From: Chitinophagaceae bacterium IBVUCB2
GTDB taxonomy: Bacteria > Bacteroidota > Bacteroidia > Chitinophagales > Chitinophagaceae
Direction of reading: 5' to 3'
Length of the DNA stretch: 64,000 nucleotides
NCBI GenBank assembly: GCA_002127295.1
Contig: NFUV01000002.1
Coordinates: 992,001-1,056,000, forward strand
The notes beneath the pieces are model-generated. The model searched no databases, had not been told where the DNA came from, and saw only the letters and a list, made by a program, of their open reading frames with translations. Positions 34,446-43,153 of this stretch are shown one piece after another (within the stretch, counting starts at the first letter, position 1; every line of letters starts with the position of its first letter). A program made the position numbers and the translations under genes.

Positions 34446-36152
34446 TTATTCTACTTTCTTTACTGTAATATAAAAATTTTTGTCAGCTGAAATTGATTGT
34501 CTCATCAGGTCTGTTGTCATTGCGGAGGATTTCCATTGGGTGGTGGCTTTCAGCCATACTTCTGTTCCTTCCAGTTTAACAGGCATTGCAAATCCACTAA
34601 CACAATTGGTCCAGCGATAGGAAATATTATCCCCTTTTATTTTATACTCTAATTGAGGAATTTTAGTTGTCCGCAAATATTGATCAAAAATCTTCGACAG
34701 ATCTTTTCCCGATTGTTTGGACATATATGTTTCCACGTCCTGGGAAGTTACTGTCATGTGGTAGAAATCTTTATTCAATCCTCTTAGTATTTTTCTAAAA
34801 AGTGAATCATCATCGATTACTTGCCGGATCGTATGCAGAAGATTTGCTCCTTTGTTATACATATCACCACTGCCTTCCTGGTTTACACCATAAGGACCAA
34901 TAAGTGGCTTGTCATTACTGATATTCTCCCGGATTCCCTGCACATATTCATCTCCTGCTTTTTTACCCCAATAATATTGCACAAACAATGCTTCGGAGTA
35001 CATAGTAAAACCTTCATGCACCCACATATCAGCAATATCTTTGGTAGTAATATTATTGGCAAACCATTCATGCCCGGCTTCATGTACTATAATGTAATCC
35101 CACTTTAATCCCCAACCTGTTCCTGATAGATCGCTGCCGAGATAACCATCTTTGTACTGGTTGCCATAGGCAATTGCACTTTGATGTTCCATTCCAAGGT
35201 GAGATGATTCTACCAGTTTGAATCCATCTTCATAAAAAGGGTAGGGGCCAAACCAGTACTCAAATGCTTTCAACATTGGTTTTACATCTCTGCCAAACTG
35301 TTTCTTTGCTTTTTCAAGATTATAATCGATTACCCAATAATCAAGGGAAAGATTTTTTTCTGTTTCTCCCATGTAGTCGTCAGCAAAATGAACATATTTA
35401 CCGATGTAGGGAACAATATTATAGTTATTGATAGGATTTTTTACCTGCCAGGTATATAGCATTGTACCATCTTTCTGATCATCTTTTGCATAAAATTTCC
35501 CATTAGCTATTGCTACCAAAGTGTCAGGAACCCTTACTTGTATCATTGCGCCTAAATCTGGTTCATCACTTTGATGATCTTTACAGGGGTACCATACACT
35601 GGCGCCAAGTCCCTGGCAAGCCACTGTCATCCAGGGCCTGCCTTTAGCATCTTTGGCAAAAATCCAACCGCCGTCCCACGGTGCATTTACAGCTTCCCTT
35701 GGCTTGCCGTGGAAATAAATAGTTATACTATGTAATGGAACGGCTTTATCTTTTTTTACCAATGTTCTGGCAGCGGTAAATTTGAAACTTCCAAAATCAA
35801 TTATATATACATTGCCATTACGTTTGTAAGAGGTAATTTTTTTCTTGTTAAAAATAATGCTGTCAATCTGCATCGGTTGCTGCAGATCAATCTGCATTTT
35901 TCTGTTTTTACCGTCAGCATTTACATCAAAACTTATCTGGTTCCAACCTTTAATGGTTTTGTTTTTATAGTCTGGAAATACATAAATATTATACGATGCT
36001 ACATCCCACCAGGCCCGTTCCGGAGTAATGCTTCCACGAAGACTATCCTGTTTAGTAAACTTGCCTTTATTGTGAAGCGGCTGGGCAGAAGCAGGACTTA
36101 TTAATAAAAGAGAAAAAAACAAGATGTAAACTATTCCGGCAATGTATTTCAC
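34446..36152 (-). CDS. M1-family zinc metallopeptidase, exported
   Basis: A 568-residue aminopeptidase with a signal peptide (IVYILFFSLLLISPASAQ). The zinc site is HEAGH (357-361) followed 18 residues later by E380 in ADMWVHEGFT, the exact HEXXH-x18-E of family M1. The exopeptidase motif usually written GXMEN is GMEHQ here (320-324), as in several Bacteroidota M1 enzymes. It lacks the C-terminal helical domain of PepN, so it is the short form. It probably trims peptides in the periplasm. A peptide-binding lipoprotein gene is divergent next door, which fits peptide scavenging (inference). Confidence 0.92.
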   Translation of the reverse strand: MKYIAGIVYILFFSLLLISPASAQPLHNKGKFTKQDSLRGSITPERAWWDVASYNIYVFPDYKNKTIKGWNQISFDVNADGKNRKMQIDLQQPMQIDSIIFNKKKITSYKRNGNVYIIDFGSFKFTAARTLVKKDKAVPLHSITIYFHGKPREAVNAPWDGGWIFAKDAKGRPWMTVACQGLGASVWYPCKDHQSDEPDLGAMIQVRVPDTLVAIANGKFYAKDDQKDGTMLYTWQVKNPINNYNIVPYIGKYVHFADDYMGETEKNLSLDYWVIDYNLEKAKKQFGRDVKPMLKAFEYWFGPYPFYEDGFKLVESSHLGMEHQSAIAYGNQYKDGYLGSDLSGTGWGLKWDYIIVHEAGHEWFANNITTKDIADMWVHEGFTMYSEALFVQYYWGKKAGDEYVQGIRENISNDKPLIGPYGVNQEGSGDMYNKGANLLHTIRQVIDDDSLFRKILRGLNKDFYHMTVTSQDVETYMSKQSGKDLSKIFDQYLRTTKIPQLEYKIKGDNISYRWTNCVSGFAMPVKLEGTEVWLKATTQWKSSAMTTDLMRQSISADKNFYITVKKVE

Positions 36153-36234
36153 AACGATATGTTTTGTTAATGTAAATTTAAGCCTCGATAATTATGGTGA
36201 ATAACTTCAAGTCTTCGAAAATATCAATTTATAG

Positions 36235-37869
36235 ATGAACGGTAAAGCTAATTACATAAAGGATGGGTTTATTCTGGCAATAGTTGTGTTATTTTCTGGT
36301 TGCTATAACAAAAAAAATAAAGAGGCCAATATATTCCACTACAATGAATTTAATGGCATTGCTTCGCTGGATCCTGCTTTTGCTAAAAGTCAGTCTGTAA
36401 TGTGGTCGGCTCACCAGCTATTTAACACTTTGGTAGAGATTGATGATAGCCTTCATATCATTCCCTCATTAGCTAAAAGCTGGGATATTTCAGAAGACAG
36501 AACAAGTTTCATCTTTCATTTAAGAACCGATGTTTTTTTTCATGACGATGAAGCTTTTCCCGGGGGTAAAGGAAGAAAAATGGTTGCTGAAGATGTGGTG
36601 TATAGTTTGTCCCGGATACTCGATACAAAAGTAGCCAGTCCCGGTTCATGGATATTTAATCGCAAAGTTGACAGTATTCAGCCTTTCAAAGCTATTGACG
36701 ATTCAACCTTTCAATTAAAATTGCTGCGACCATATAATCCAATTCTCGGAATTATTTCCATGCAGTATTGTTCAATAGTTCCCCAAGAAGTGGTAGAAAA
36801 ATATGGAACAGATTTTCGCCGCCATCCTGTTGGAACAGGCCCCTTTCAATTTGTAGCCTGGGAAGAAGGACAGGCCCTGGTATTAAAGAAGAATCCTTCC
36901 TACTTCGAAAAAGATGAAACAGGCAATAGGTTGCCTTATGTGGATGGGGTAAAGGTTTCTTTTTATGATAGCAAGGCTACTGAGTTTTTATTATTTCGGC
37001 AAAAACAATTGGATTTTATAAATGATATTGAAGCTTCTTTTAAAGATGAAGTGTTGACAAAAAAAGGAGTTTTGCGGAAAGATTGGGAAGATAAAATTGT
37101 GTTACAGGTGAATCCTTACCTGAATATTGAATACTTGGGTATATTGGTTGATTCAACAAATAGTTTGGTTAAAAATTCTCCCATGCGGTTAAAGAAAATC
37201 CGCCAGGCAATTAATTATGGCTTTGATAGAAGAAAAATGGTACTCTACTTACGTAATTCTTTAGGCACTCCTGCCGAATCAGGATTTGTGCCCATAGGAC
37301 TTCCATCATTTGATTCGTCGGTTGTAAAAGGATATACTTACGATCCGGCAAAAGCAAAACGGTTACTAGCTGAAGCTGGCTTCCCTGATGGAAAAGGAAT
37401 GCCCACCGTTAAGTTGCAGACAATCGCTATTTATGCAGATATGGCAAGTTTTATTGCAAAACAATTAGAAGAATCTGGTATTCCGGTACAGGTAGAGGTA
37501 GTACAAAAAGCATTGCTCTTAACCATGACTTCTTCTTCTACTACTTCATTTTTCCGTGCAAGCTGGATTGCAGATTACCCCGATGCCGAAAATTATTTGT
37601 CTGTCTTTTATTCTAAAAATCCTGCGCCACCAAATTATACCAGATATAAAAGTGCCGCTTTCGATGCTGCTTTTGAACAAGCCATCAAGGAAGACAATGA
37701 TTCCATTCGTTATAAACTATACCAGCAAGCTGATAAAATTATGATTGAGGATGCACCCGTTGTTCCGCTTTGGTATGATAAAGTGGTACGGCTTGTTCAG
37801 CCCAATGTAAAAGGCTTCAATCCTAATGCACTCAATCTGCTTGAACTAAGAAGAGTGAAGTTGAATTAA
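36235..37869 (+). CDS. Peptide-type ABC transporter substrate-binding lipoprotein
   Basis: A 544-residue family-5 solute-binding protein. The signal ends in lipobox LFSGC (C23). Family features: YNEFNGIASLDPAFAKSQSV at the start of the fold, AEDVVYSLSRILDTKV, HPVGTGPFQFVAWEEGQALV, IRQAINYGFDRR-like text and PVVPLWYDKVVRLVQ near the end. Such proteins carry peptides, nickel or sugars to an ABC importer. No permease or ATPase gene of that class is adjacent, so it is an orphan binding protein. Its stop overlaps the stop of the convergent msrA gene in a shared TTAA. Confidence 0.88.
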   Translation: MNGKANYIKDGFILAIVVLFSGCYNKKNKEANIFHYNEFNGIASLDPAFAKSQSVMWSAHQLFNTLVEIDDSLHIIPSLAKSWDISEDRTSFIFHLRTDVFFHDDEAFPGGKGRKMVAEDVVYSLSRILDTKVASPGSWIFNRKVDSIQPFKAIDDSTFQLKLLRPYNPILGIISMQYCSIVPQEVVEKYGTDFRRHPVGTGPFQFVAWEEGQALVLKKNPSYFEKDETGNRLPYVDGVKVSFYDSKATEFLLFRQKQLDFINDIEASFKDEVLTKKGVLRKDWEDKIVLQVNPYLNIEYLGILVDSTNSLVKNSPMRLKKIRQAINYGFDRRKMVLYLRNSLGTPAESGFVPIGLPSFDSSVVKGYTYDPAKAKRLLAEAGFPDGKGMPTVKLQTIAIYADMASFIAKQLEESGIPVQVEVVQKALLLTMTSSSTTSFFRASWIADYPDAENYLSVFYSKNPAPPNYTRYKSAAFDAAFEQAIKEDNDSIRYKLYQQADKIMIEDAPVVPLWYDKVVRLVQPNVKGFNPNALNLLELRRVKLN

Positions 37870-38525
37870 TTATTTGCTTTCAATTTGTCTTTAAATACTT
37901 TTCTGAATTTTTCCAGTTTAGGTTGAATTACCACTCTGCAATAAGGGTTCTGATTTGCATTGTTTTCGTAATACTGCTGGTGATAATCTTCTGCGGGGTA
38001 AAATTTACTGGCGGCAGTTATTTCAGTAACTATGGGTTTGTCAAAAGCACCGCTTTTATTTAATTCTTCTTTATACTTTTCAGCTTTTTCTTTTTGCGCT
38101 GCATTGTGATAGAAAATAGCACTGCGATATTGTGTGCCTACATCTGCCCCCTGGCGATTCAAGGTAGTGGGGTCATGGGTTTCCCAAAACACTTCAAGTA
38201 ATTGATCAAAACTGATTTTAGCAGGATCGTAAACTATTTGTAAACATTCTGCATGTCCTGTTTCACCCGTACCTATTTCTTTATAAGTAGGATTGTTTGT
38301 TTTTCCGCCTGAATATCCTGAAACGGCACTGATAACGCCATCGAGTTCTTCGAAAATGGCCTCGGTACACCAGAAACATCCATTGGCAAATGTGGCTGTT
38401 TCTGTATTAGCTGTAGATGTTGTAGTATTAGTCATATTCATTGTGGTGTTAGTTGTTGGGGTTTTTTGGGCACAGGAGAGAAGTGTTGTCAATCCGGCAA
38501 TTGCCGCTGTAAGAAATGTTTTCAT
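37866..38525 (-). CDS. msrA: Peptide-methionine (S)-S-oxide reductase, exported lipoprotein
   Basis: A 219-residue MsrA. The catalytic cysteine is C50 in FANGCFWCTEAIF, followed by VSGYSGGKTNNPTYKEIG, HAECLQIVYDP and YHQQYYENN, all hallmarks of the family. Unusually the protein starts with a lipoprotein signal (GLTTLLSC, cysteine 18) and a Thr/Asn-rich linker, so it should repair methionine sulfoxide in envelope proteins rather than in the cytoplasm. Electrons would have to come from a periplasmic thioredoxin-like partner, not the cytoplasmic trxA in this window. No MsrB domain is fused. Confidence 0.93.
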   Translation of the reverse strand: MKTFLTAAIAGLTTLLSCAQKTPTTNTTMNMTNTTTSTANTETATFANGCFWCTEAIFEELDGVISAVSGYSGGKTNNPTYKEIGTGETGHAECLQIVYDPAKISFDQLLEVFWETHDPTTLNRQGADVGTQYRSAIFYHNAAQKEKAEKYKEELNKSGAFDKPIVTEITAASKFYPAEDYHQQYYENNANQNPYCRVVIQPKLEKFRKVFKDKLKANN

Positions 38526-38682
38526 GCTATGAAATTTTTAATCGATTTGCAAATTTCATGCAATTTAATCGGATAGCAATAGCTTGTTTTGTAAGTTGCA
38601 TGACATTGGTTAGGTTTTGCATATTCATTAACATAGACTATAACAAAACCATTTACGAACAGTTCAATAAAAAAGATGTTGA

Positions 38683-39153
38683 ATGAAATTTGCTGCCGTT
38701 ATTTTAACAACTTTAATTTTTTCAGCCTGTCAATCTGGTAATATGAAGAAGGAAAATATATACAGCCATGCTTTTCGTTTAAAACCCGGTGAAGACCTGA
38801 AAGAAGGTATTGAAAAAAAAGTAAAAGAAAATAATATCAAAGCCGGGTGGATGGCTACATGTGTGGGAAGCCTGACTGATTATTCGATCCGCTTCGCTAA
38901 TATGCCTAACGGTAATTCAGGCCAGGGTCATTTTGAAATTGTAGGGCTGGTAGGTACAGTAAGTATAAACGGATCTCACCTGCATCTTAGCATTAGCGAC
39001 AGTACCGGAAAAACTATTGGTGGGCACTTGCTACCAGGCTGTAAAATTTATACCACTGCAGAAATAGTAATTCACTATTCAGATAAATATTCATTTACCC
39101 GGGAAAAAGATGGAACTACACCCTGGGAAGAATTACAAATAAAAGATAAATAA
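38683..39153 (+). CDS. PPC/DUF296-domain lipoprotein
   Basis: A 156-residue protein whose whole mature part is a PPC (DUF296) domain: HAFRLKPGEDLKEGIEKKVK, IKAGWMATCVGSLTDYSIRF, HFEIVGLVGTVSINGSHLHL and GGHLLPGCKIYTTAEIVI. This trimer-forming fold is found in plant AT-hook proteins and in free-standing bacterial proteins, which have a metal site built of histidines; the histidines in HFEI, GSHLHL and GGHL are kept. The N-terminus (KFAAVILTTLIFSAC) is a lipoprotein signal, which is odd for the family. There is no AT-hook. The role is unknown. It precedes mutS2 by 60 bp. Confidence 0.83.
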   Translation: MKFAAVILTTLIFSACQSGNMKKENIYSHAFRLKPGEDLKEGIEKKVKENNIKAGWMATCVGSLTDYSIRFANMPNGNSGQGHFEIVGLVGTVSINGSHLHLSISDSTGKTIGGHLLPGCKIYTTAEIVIHYSDKYSFTREKDGTTPWEELQIKDK

Positions 39154-39176
39154 AATTAGTGCAGCATAGTAGTGCT

Positions 39177-39184
39177 TAATTTTG
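39177..39184 (+). promoter_or_regulatory. Candidate -7 element of mutS2
   Basis: TAATTTTG matches TAnnTTTG, 29 bp before the mutS2 ATG. No -33 TTTG lies at the right spacing. Confidence 0.4.
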
Positions 39185-39213
39185 TGCTATAAAAAATTTC
39201 TTTAGAACGAAGT

Positions 39214-41319
39214 ATGAAACTATTTCCCGAATCGGCATACATACAACTTGAATTTAATAAGGTAAAAGAACTATTGGCAAACTATTGTCAAACCGATTAT
39301 GCAGTAACTAAGGCTGATCAGTTGCGTATTCATACACGGGTTGAATTTGTGCAAACGGATTTAAAACAAACTCATGAATACAGGCAGCTTATTGCCAATG
39401 CAATTTATTTCCCGAATGACTATATAATTAATCTTTCCAAAGAATTAAAATTATTATCTATACCCGGTGCAATGCTGGGGGGAGAAGAATTGCAACAGTT
39501 GCGAAAACTGGCTGAAAGCATTGAAAAAATTTTCAGGTGGTTTGATGCGGAAAGAAAAGCCGCTTATTCCGGATTGGCAAGAATTATCAGCGATACCTAT
39601 TACGAAAAAATAATTGCTGAATTGATTAATGATGTGCTGGATGAATATGGGCAGGTAAAAGATAATGCATCTGATGATCTGAAGGATATCCGCATGAATT
39701 TGTACAGGAAAAGAAATGAGTTGCGGCGTTTGTTTGATAAGATTGTTGCTAAACTAAATAAGCAAGGACACCTGGCCGAAATTGAAGAAAGTTTTATGAG
39801 TGGCAGAAGGGTGCTGGCAGTTTTTGCGGAACAAAAAAGAACGGTGAAAGGCATTTTGCATGGTGAAAGTGATAGCCGTAAAACTGCTTTTGTAGAACCT
39901 GAAGAAACCGTTGAATTAAACAATACGATTTACGAACTGGAAAACGAGGAAAGAAAAGAAATATATCGCATTTTAAAAGAGTTAACTGCAAAACTTTCGG
40001 TGTATGCTCAGTTGTTATCAGCATGGCACACGGTGATCGGAGAATATGATTTTATACGGGCTAAAGCAAAATTGGGGATTGAAATAAAAGGAGAATATCC
40101 TGCTGTAACAGATAAAGCCCATGTGCACTTAGTCAATGCTTATCATCCTTTACTTTATCTCTACAATCAACGAACCGGGAAACCTACCATTCCGGTAACA
40201 ATTACCTTAGACGACACAAAAAGGATTTTAGTAATCAGCGGGCCGAATGCTGGGGGTAAAACGGTTACGATGAAAACCATCGGGTTGTTACAAATGATGG
40301 TGCAAAGCGGATTGCTGGTCCCGGTTCATCCTTCTTCGCAGTTTGGTATTTTCAAACAATTGATGATTCATATTGGGGATACACAAAGTATCGAATTTGA
40401 ATTAAGCACTTATAGTAGCCATCTCTTGCATATGAAGCATTTTATGGAGAATGCAAATGGCCGCACCCTGTTTTTTATAGATGAATTAGGAAGTGGAAGC
40501 GATCCCAACCTCGGTGGTGCATTTGCAGAAGTAATAATGCAGGAGTTGGCAAAGAAACATGCTTTTGGAATTGTTACTACTCATTATCTCAACCTGAAAG
40601 TAATGGCCGGTAAAACACCGGGTATTATTAATGGTGCAATGGCTTTTGATGAGAAAAATTTACAACCACAGTACAAGTTATTAATTGGTAAGCCCGGTAG
40701 CTCGTACACCTTTTCAATCGCAGAAAGAATTGGTCTTGATAAAAACCTGATCAACCGGGCCCGGCAATTAGTGGATGATGACCAGTTTCGGCTTGATAAA
40801 TTATTGAACAGGACTGAGCAAGATCTACAAGATCTGGAGAAGAAGGAAAAGCATCTGCATCAATTATTAAAGGAGAATGAGAAGTTGAAAAAGGAAATGC
40901 AACTGGTGATCGATAAAGAAAAGCATCTCCAACAGGTAGAAGTGTTGCGGGAGCAGAATAAAATAGCGGAGGAAAGAATCGTTTACCTGAAGGATATGGA
41001 AAGAAAATTGAAACAGATGCTGGTGGAGTGGAGAAAAGAAGAGAATAAAAATAAAGTGATCAAATCAATGGAAGCCTTGTTGTTTAAAAAGGATGAGAAG
41101 AAAGTAGTGAGTAAAATGCAGAAGAAAATTGATTCAAAATTTAGTGAAGTAGGTGGGGAGATCAAAATCGGGGATAAGGTAAAGATGAAGAAAAACCACC
41201 AGGTTGGCCAGGTAATAGAATTGCGAAGCAAAAAGGCGGTGGTAAAAATTGGGTTATTGCCAATGCAGGTTGATATTAAGGATTTGGTAGTAGTTAAAGA
41301 AAAGCAAGAAGAGCAATAG
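39214..41319 (+). CDS. mutS2: MutS2-family ATPase lacking the Smr nuclease domain
   Basis: A 701-residue MutS2. The N-terminal core and lever (FDKIVAKLNKQGHLAEIEES, RTVKGILHGESDSRKTAFVE) precede the ABC-type ATPase: Walker A in ISGPNAGGKTVTMKTIG (about 341-357) and Walker B in FFIDELGSGSDPNLGGAF. A long coiled coil (about 520-640) and a KOW-like segment (IKIGDKVKMKKNHQVGQVIE) end it. The C-terminal Smr endonuclease domain of typical MutS2 (about 780 residues) is missing, and only 55 bp separate the stop from the next gene, so it is not displaced by a nearby frameshift. MutS2 acts on branched DNA or collided ribosomes; without Smr, cutting by this protein is doubtful. Confidence 0.88.
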   Translation: MKLFPESAYIQLEFNKVKELLANYCQTDYAVTKADQLRIHTRVEFVQTDLKQTHEYRQLIANAIYFPNDYIINLSKELKLLSIPGAMLGGEELQQLRKLAESIEKIFRWFDAERKAAYSGLARIISDTYYEKIIAELINDVLDEYGQVKDNASDDLKDIRMNLYRKRNELRRLFDKIVAKLNKQGHLAEIEESFMSGRRVLAVFAEQKRTVKGILHGESDSRKTAFVEPEETVELNNTIYELENEERKEIYRILKELTAKLSVYAQLLSAWHTVIGEYDFIRAKAKLGIEIKGEYPAVTDKAHVHLVNAYHPLLYLYNQRTGKPTIPVTITLDDTKRILVISGPNAGGKTVTMKTIGLLQMMVQSGLLVPVHPSSQFGIFKQLMIHIGDTQSIEFELSTYSSHLLHMKHFMENANGRTLFFIDELGSGSDPNLGGAFAEVIMQELAKKHAFGIVTTHYLNLKVMAGKTPGIINGAMAFDEKNLQPQYKLLIGKPGSSYTFSIAERIGLDKNLINRARQLVDDDQFRLDKLLNRTEQDLQDLEKKEKHLHQLLKENEKLKKEMQLVIDKEKHLQQVEVLREQNKIAEERIVYLKDMERKLKQMLVEWRKEENKNKVIKSMEALLFKKDEKKVVSKMQKKIDSKFSEVGGEIKIGDKVKMKKNHQVGQVIELRSKKAVVKIGLLPMQVDIKDLVVVKEKQEEQ

Positions 41320-41348
41320 AAAAAAGCGAAGCCTTACGGGGCTTCGCT
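41320..41348 (-). terminator. Rho-independent terminator of the CBS gene
   Basis: AGCGAAGCC (41325-41333) pairs with GGCTTCGCT (41340-41348). Read on the minus strand the stem is followed by TTTTT (41324-41320). It abuts the mutS2 stop, so it could also serve mutS2 weakly. Confidence 0.82.
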
Positions 41349-41374
41349 GGATATTTAATGAGTGAGTAAGTTCG

Positions 41375-41803
41375 TTACTGTTGGATATAACTTTGCAAAT
41401 GAGTAATCGTTTCCTTCTGCGCAAGGATGGTAGCTTTTACAATGTCGCTCATAGAAATAATGCCAGCTAATTTTCCATTCTCCATAACTGGTATGTACCG
41501 GATATTATTCTTCGTCATCAGTTCCATGCAATGTTCAATGCTTTTATCTGCACTTACCGGGGGAAGATCTGCAGTCATTATTTCGGATACTTTTGTATTC
41601 GTTGAATTTTTTCCTTTCAGTATTACTTTTCTTGAGTAATCTCTTTCCGTCATGATACCGAGATAATTTTCATTCTCAATTACAGCAACAGAACCTATAT
41701 TTTTATCGGCCATTAGTTGCAGCGCATCCATTACGGTGGCAGTGGGAGAAATACTGATAATAGTATTTCCTTTTCGGGCAAGAATGGAAGCGACGTTACT
41801 CAT
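41375..41803 (-). CDS. Two-CBS-domain protein
   Basis: A 142-residue protein made of a CBS pair and nothing else. CBS1 is about 10-65 (TVMDALQLMADKNIGSVAVI, then GIMTERDYSRKVILKGKN) and CBS2 about 72-130 (VSADKSIEHCMELMTKNNIR, GIISMSDIVKATI). CBS pairs bind adenosyl ligands such as AMP, ATP or SAM and sense energy state. The free-standing TERDYSRKV type is often part of stress regulons beside Usp proteins in other phyla. Here it lies far from the stress island. Its target is unknown. Confidence 0.88.
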   Translation of the reverse strand: MSNVASILARKGNTIISISPTATVMDALQLMADKNIGSVAVIENENYLGIMTERDYSRKVILKGKNSTNTKVSEIMTADLPPVSADKSIEHCMELMTKNNIRYIPVMENGKLAGIISMSDIVKATILAQKETITHLQSYIQQ

Positions 41804-41940
41804 ATTTAATTTTAATAATGAAATTTACAAAAACTAATTCCCTTTACAAAAACATTTTCACCACTTAAACTATAAACCAGGAAGAAATCGTTTCCTTTTT
41901 ATACCTTGTATTATATTTTGGGAATGCTCCGATACTTCTA

Positions 41941-42963
41941 ATGGAAAGAAAGCCAGCCACCATAAAAGAGATTGCCACCCGGTTGAATGTCTCTGTCTCC
42001 ACAGTTTCAAGGGCACTGCATGATCATCCCAGTATTGGCATACGAACAAAAACACTGGTTCAGAAATTAGCAGAAGAACTTAATTATGAACCTAACCAGG
42101 CGGCTATTTCATTTAAACAAGGTAAAACACTCACTTTAGGCGCCATTCTTCCAAATTTAAGGGAAGAGTATTTTTCAATGGCAATCAATGGTATTGAAGA
42201 TATAGCTACCAAAAATAACTATACAGTATTAATTGGTCAGTCGCATGATGAAGTGGAGAGAGAAATCAAAATCGTAGATTCAATGCGCCGGCACCGTGTA
42301 GATGGATTGATTGTGTCGCTTTCTAAAAACACCAAATCATACGAACATTTTGAACAGCTAAAGAAATATAATATACCTGTTGTTTTCTTTGACCGTGTGC
42401 CAGATATCGCTGATGCATATTGTGTTACCTGTAACCTGGAAAATAGTTCAATTGAATTGGTTGACTGGTTAGTTAGTAAAGGGCATAAACACATTGGTTT
42501 TATTAAAGGCCCTGATTCGATTATTATGTCGCAGGAAAGATTAAATGGTTATTATAAAGGTCTTGCAAAACATAAATTAAAATCTGAAAAGTCGTTGGTT
42601 GTTGGCACAGACCTCAGCAAGGCAAAGACTATAGATGCTATGCATAAATTGATAGCATTAAAAAACAGGCCTACTGCAGTTATTACTTTTAATGACTATG
42701 TGGCACTTGATGCTATAAAATATACCCGGAGACAGGGAATAAAAGTAAATAAAGATATTTTTTTTGTTAGCTATGCTAATCTTCCAATTACCAATTATAT
42801 GGATGAACCGCCAATAGTGTCGGTTGAGCAGTTCCCATACCAGCAGGCAGAAAAAGCAACCAATATTTTGTTCCAACTAATCCAGAACAAAGGTTTGAAG
42901 GATGACATTCCCAGGAAAATTGTACTGGAAAGCAAATTGGTAGTAAATGTCGATATAAAATGA
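41941..42963 (+). CDS. LacI-family transcriptional regulator
   Basis: A 340-residue DNA-binding repressor. The helix-turn-helix and hinge are at 5-60 (TIKEIATRLNVSVSTVSRAL, then KLAEELNYEPNQAA). The periplasmic-binding-protein-like ligand domain follows (LGAILPNLREEYFSMAINGI, DGLIVSLSKNTKSYEHFEQL, VVFFDRVPD). The ligand is probably a sugar or related compound. No catabolic or transport gene is adjacent on either side, so its regulon is elsewhere. The ATG lies directly behind a short non-coding gap, and a bidirectional terminator starts at the stop codon. Confidence 0.9.
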   Translation: MERKPATIKEIATRLNVSVSTVSRALHDHPSIGIRTKTLVQKLAEELNYEPNQAAISFKQGKTLTLGAILPNLREEYFSMAINGIEDIATKNNYTVLIGQSHDEVEREIKIVDSMRRHRVDGLIVSLSKNTKSYEHFEQLKKYNIPVVFFDRVPDIADAYCVTCNLENSSIELVDWLVSKGHKHIGFIKGPDSIIMSQERLNGYYKGLAKHKLKSEKSLVVGTDLSKAKTIDAMHKLIALKNRPTAVITFNDYVALDAIKYTRRQGIKVNKDIFFVSYANLPITNYMDEPPIVSVEQFPYQQAEKATNILFQLIQNKGLKDDIPRKIVLESKLVVNVDIK

Positions 42964-42989
42964 AAAAGCAGCTTTAAAAGCTGCTTTTT
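42963..42989 (+). terminator. Bidirectional terminator between lacI-type gene and tRNA-Ser
   Basis: AAAAAGCAGC (42963-42972) pairs perfectly with GCTGCTTTTT (42980-42989) around a 7-nt loop. The A-tract and T-tract make it work in both directions: for the LacI gene on plus and for the tRNA gene on minus. Its first base is the last base of the LacI-gene stop codon. Confidence 0.9.
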
Positions 42990-42990
42990 G

Positions 42991-43075
42991 CGGAGAGAGA
43001 GGGATTCGAACCCCCGGAAACTTGCGCTTCAACGGTTTTCAAGACCGCCGCATTCGACCGCTCTGCCATCTCTCC
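42991..43075 (-). tRNA. tRNA-Ser(UGA)
   Basis: An 85-nt class II tRNA on the minus strand. The acceptor stem GGAGAGA (5' end at 43075) pairs with TCTCTCC, and G is the discriminator base, as in tRNA-Ser. The anticodon loop CTTGAAAA gives anticodon TGA (43041-43039). A long variable arm separates it from the T arm, where GGTTCGAATCC is intact. CCA is not encoded. It would read UCA and related serine codons. Confidence 0.97.
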
Positions 43076-43153
43076 GGCGCAAAAATAAGGGCTAACTGTT
43101 TTCAACCCAAACTTTAGTGTATCAATCATTTACCTTCGCATCAAATTTTTTGG

